Shown in pieces: positions 8,601-9,274 of a stretch of DNA of 9,274 nt. The DNA is from Anaerolineales bacterium (lineage in GTDB: Bacteria > Chloroflexota > Anaerolineae > Anaerolineales > UBA6663). The notes beneath the pieces are model-generated. The model had not been told where the DNA came from and did not search any database. It worked only from the letters and a program-made list of their open reading frames with translations. Made by a program: the position numbers and the translations under genes. Positions within the stretch are counted from its first letter, which is position 1. Every line of letters begins with the position of its first letter. The stretch lies in contig JAEURL010000105.1 in NCBI GenBank assembly GCA_016789165.1, positions 1 to 9,274 on the forward strand, in the 5' to 3' direction.

Positions 8601-9274
8601 GGCCGGTCAGCTGCGCGGTGCGGCCGACCAGGGTGGCCTGGCCGGTGGCCAGGTGGTGCTGGACGCTCGCGCTGTGGTGCGCGCCGTGCTCGGCCGGCAT
8701 CAGGCGGCGGACGGACTGGCCCAGGATCTCGGCCGCCGCGTAGCCGAAGATGCGCTCGGCGGCCGGGTTGAAGACCAGGATGCGCTCGGCGGCATCCATC
8801 AGGATGATGCCGTCGGTGGCGCTCTCCACCAGGCTGCGGTAGCGGGCCTCGCTCTCCTGCAGGGCGGCCGCGGCGGCGCGCTGCTCGGTCACGTCGCGGC
8901 CCACCATCTGATACTCCACCACCCGGCCGGCCTCGTCCCGGATGGCGGTGTTGGCCCAGGCGAACCAACGCTCGCCGGCGGCCGTCAGGTTGCGGTTTTC
9001 GCCGGACGATTGGTAGGGCGGCTCATTCAGCGCGGCCAGGCGGGCCAGCACCACGGTGTGCTCGCTGGGCGGCACCTGGTCCACCACCGGCTGCCCCAAG
9101 ATCTGGGCCGGCGTCCGGTTGAAGGTCCGGCAGAAGGCGTCGTTGACGAAGGTCACCCGGAACTGCGGATCGGCGCGCATCACCAGGTCCGCCTGCGCCT
9201 CCACCAGGCTGCGGTAGCGGGCCTCGCCGGCGCGCAGGGCGGCCTCGGCCCGCTTGCGCTCGGTGATATCGCGG
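5656..9274 (-). CDS. Multi-sensor PAS/GAF HD-GYP phosphodiesterase, N-terminus outside the window
   Basis: This is a predicted class II c-di-GMP phosphodiesterase under many sensory domains. The frame stays open to the right edge, where it reads RDITER, the typical end of a PAS domain, so the protein is longer than the roughly 1205 residues visible. The GTG at 9204 is internal. Counting from that codon, PAS domains lie at about 1-110, 118-240, 246-365 and 372-490, most ending in a DITER-like sequence. GAF domains follow at about 505-640, 668-818 and 843-985, then HD-GYP at 1000-1182. The HD-GYP metal and catalytic residues are all visible: H1023, H1055-D1056, K1059, H1084, H1108-H1109, GYP 1116-1118 and D1137. 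There is no GGDEF, EAL or kinase domain and no membrane helix in the visible part. The fourth PAS (GYPAEAALGQNPRLLKSGRHD) resembles NifL-type PAS domains that can bind flavin, but cofactor binding cannot be read from sequence. The products expected are pGpG or GMP. The gene faces the ABC operon. Confidence 0.94.
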   Translation of the reverse strand, partial: RDITERKRAEAALRAGEARYRSLVEAQADLVMRADPQFRVTFVNDAFCRTFNRTPAQILGQPVVDQVPPSEHTVVLARLAALNEPPYQSSGENRNLTAAGERWFAWANTAIRDEAGRVVEYQMVGRDVTEQRAAAAALQESEARYRSLVESATDGIILMDAAERILVFNPAAERIFGYAAAEILGQSVRRLMPAEHGAHHSASVQHHLATGQATLVGRTAQLTGRRRNGEAFPLELSLSSVATADGPIFTSIIRDISERRRLEAAAQASEARFRQLFEAMQEGFALHEVICDAAGRPVDYRFLDVNPAFAALTGLEREQVVGRTVLEVLPETEPYWIETYGRVAQTGESVRLQNFSRALDRRYEVIAFRPAPGQFATIVADITERQKTEAALRLQGAALNAAADGIVITDPAGVIQWVNPAYTRLTGYPAEAALGQNPRLLKSGRHDQAFYRELWATIKAGHTWQGEIINRRQDGRLYEEEQTITPVLDEAGQITHFVAIKRDISARKQRERELASLAQVSAALRVAAGRAEMPPIILDQLAQLLQVRGAALALRDEAGDQPGLQLAQGNWVDFTQLRLPPDEALLRHVLETGQAYQCDDVRADPRFYQGLPLREQFAVACVPLIAQQAVIGVLWAARQWPFQEAEARVLASVADIAASALHRATLHAQTQHRAEQLAEVSAAGQVLAEILDPEQVYDRLHQIIMRLFPDSGIVFISLYEAERQQISAAFGMEGGRRLEVADLPPLPLEPQGIQSEVILTRRPLIVDDLPARLAGVQHQHIVGDASQLPRSALYVPMLARGRVVGVIQLQSHRARRYSAMEAELLTVVANTAAVALENARLFAEVRRRLEQLQALHRVDQAIASSQDARLTLSVLLTQLVAQTGADAADLLVLNPGQQTLEYLAGLGFHGRPFTEPLPLAEDSRAAQAVLERRLAHLPDLAAQPLADPRGAVLAREGFVTYLAAPLVAQGQVKGVLELFHRSAYRADAERLAVLDLFAGQAAIAVENAELFLSLQRSNADLRQAYDATIEGWSRALDMRDKETEGHTRRVTEITLRLARAMGLDDDALIHVRRGALLHDIGKMGVPDGILLKPGPLTAEEWVVMRQHPQYAHDMLAPIAFLRPALEIPYCHHEKWDGSGYPRGLAGEAIPLAARIFAVVDVWDALNSDRPYRPAWPAERIRAHIRGEAGRHFDPRVVETFLRLTL
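8824..8852 (-). repeat. 29-base exact repeat at a PAS boundary (partner 9199-9227)
   Basis: This stretch is identical over 29 bases to 9199-9227 and encodes EARYRSLVE, the linker helix entering a PAS domain. The two copies lie 375 bases apart, exactly 125 codons, which is one PAS module. It looks like a trace of domain duplication or gene conversion inside the gene. Confidence 0.85.
9199..9227 (-). repeat. 29-base exact repeat at a PAS boundary (partner 8824-8852)
   Basis: This is the upstream-domain copy of the PAS linker repeat. Similarity continues in patches beyond the exact stretch, into a shared CAGGGCGGCC, while the PAS cores that follow have diverged widely. Either the boundary is under stronger constraint or it was recently homogenised. 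Confidence 0.85.

Noticed and set aside
9202..9204. GTG as the start of the HD-GYP protein
   Set aside because: The frame continues to the window edge and encodes a PAS linker and the end of a preceding PAS domain.

Overview
The window is about 70% GC and almost entirely coding. It holds three substantial genes or gene parts on the plus strand, then one very long gene on the minus strand that runs off the right edge. Four things suggest a Chloroflexota-like environmental bacterium: high GC, AGGAG-type ribosome sites, FtsX-type ABC modules tied to class III cyclases, and a PAS/GAF-rich HD-GYP protein. This is an inference from style and content; no taxonomic marker gene is present.

Left part, 1-4895. 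The window opens inside a HAMP plus class III nucleotide cyclase gene (end of copy A). Nine bases after its stop is a 29-codon remnant whose first 30 bases, ribosome site included, match the start of the ABC ATPase gene further downstream. The remnant stops directly against the ATG of a 1343-residue protein (copy B). Copy B joins a two-half FtsX/MacB-type ABC permease to an extracytoplasmic sensor segment, a HAMP linker and a class III cyclase. The two cyclase domains align without gaps and are about 79% identical over 185 residues by hand count. The left part therefore looks like an old tandem duplication of a [permease-cyclase / ATPase] unit that lost the core of its first ATPase.

Middle, 4909-5646. 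An intact LolD/MacB-type ATPase with all expected motifs follows copy B and is probably its energy subunit. If copy A is also a permease fusion, this ATPase may serve both.

Right part, 5656-9274 on the minus strand. This convergent gene encodes a cytoplasmic-looking signalling protein with four PAS domains (plus the tail of a fifth), three GAF domains and a C-terminal HD-GYP domain with its metal ligands intact, so it is a predicted c-di-GMP phosphodiesterase. Its N-terminus is outside the window.

Together the locus pairs a transporter whose permease carries its own sensor and cyclase, predicted to make cAMP, with a multi-sensor protein predicted to degrade c-di-GMP. The most notable observation is the single-chain permease-sensor-HAMP-cyclase fusion, next to a duplicated cyclase and a decayed ATPase start.
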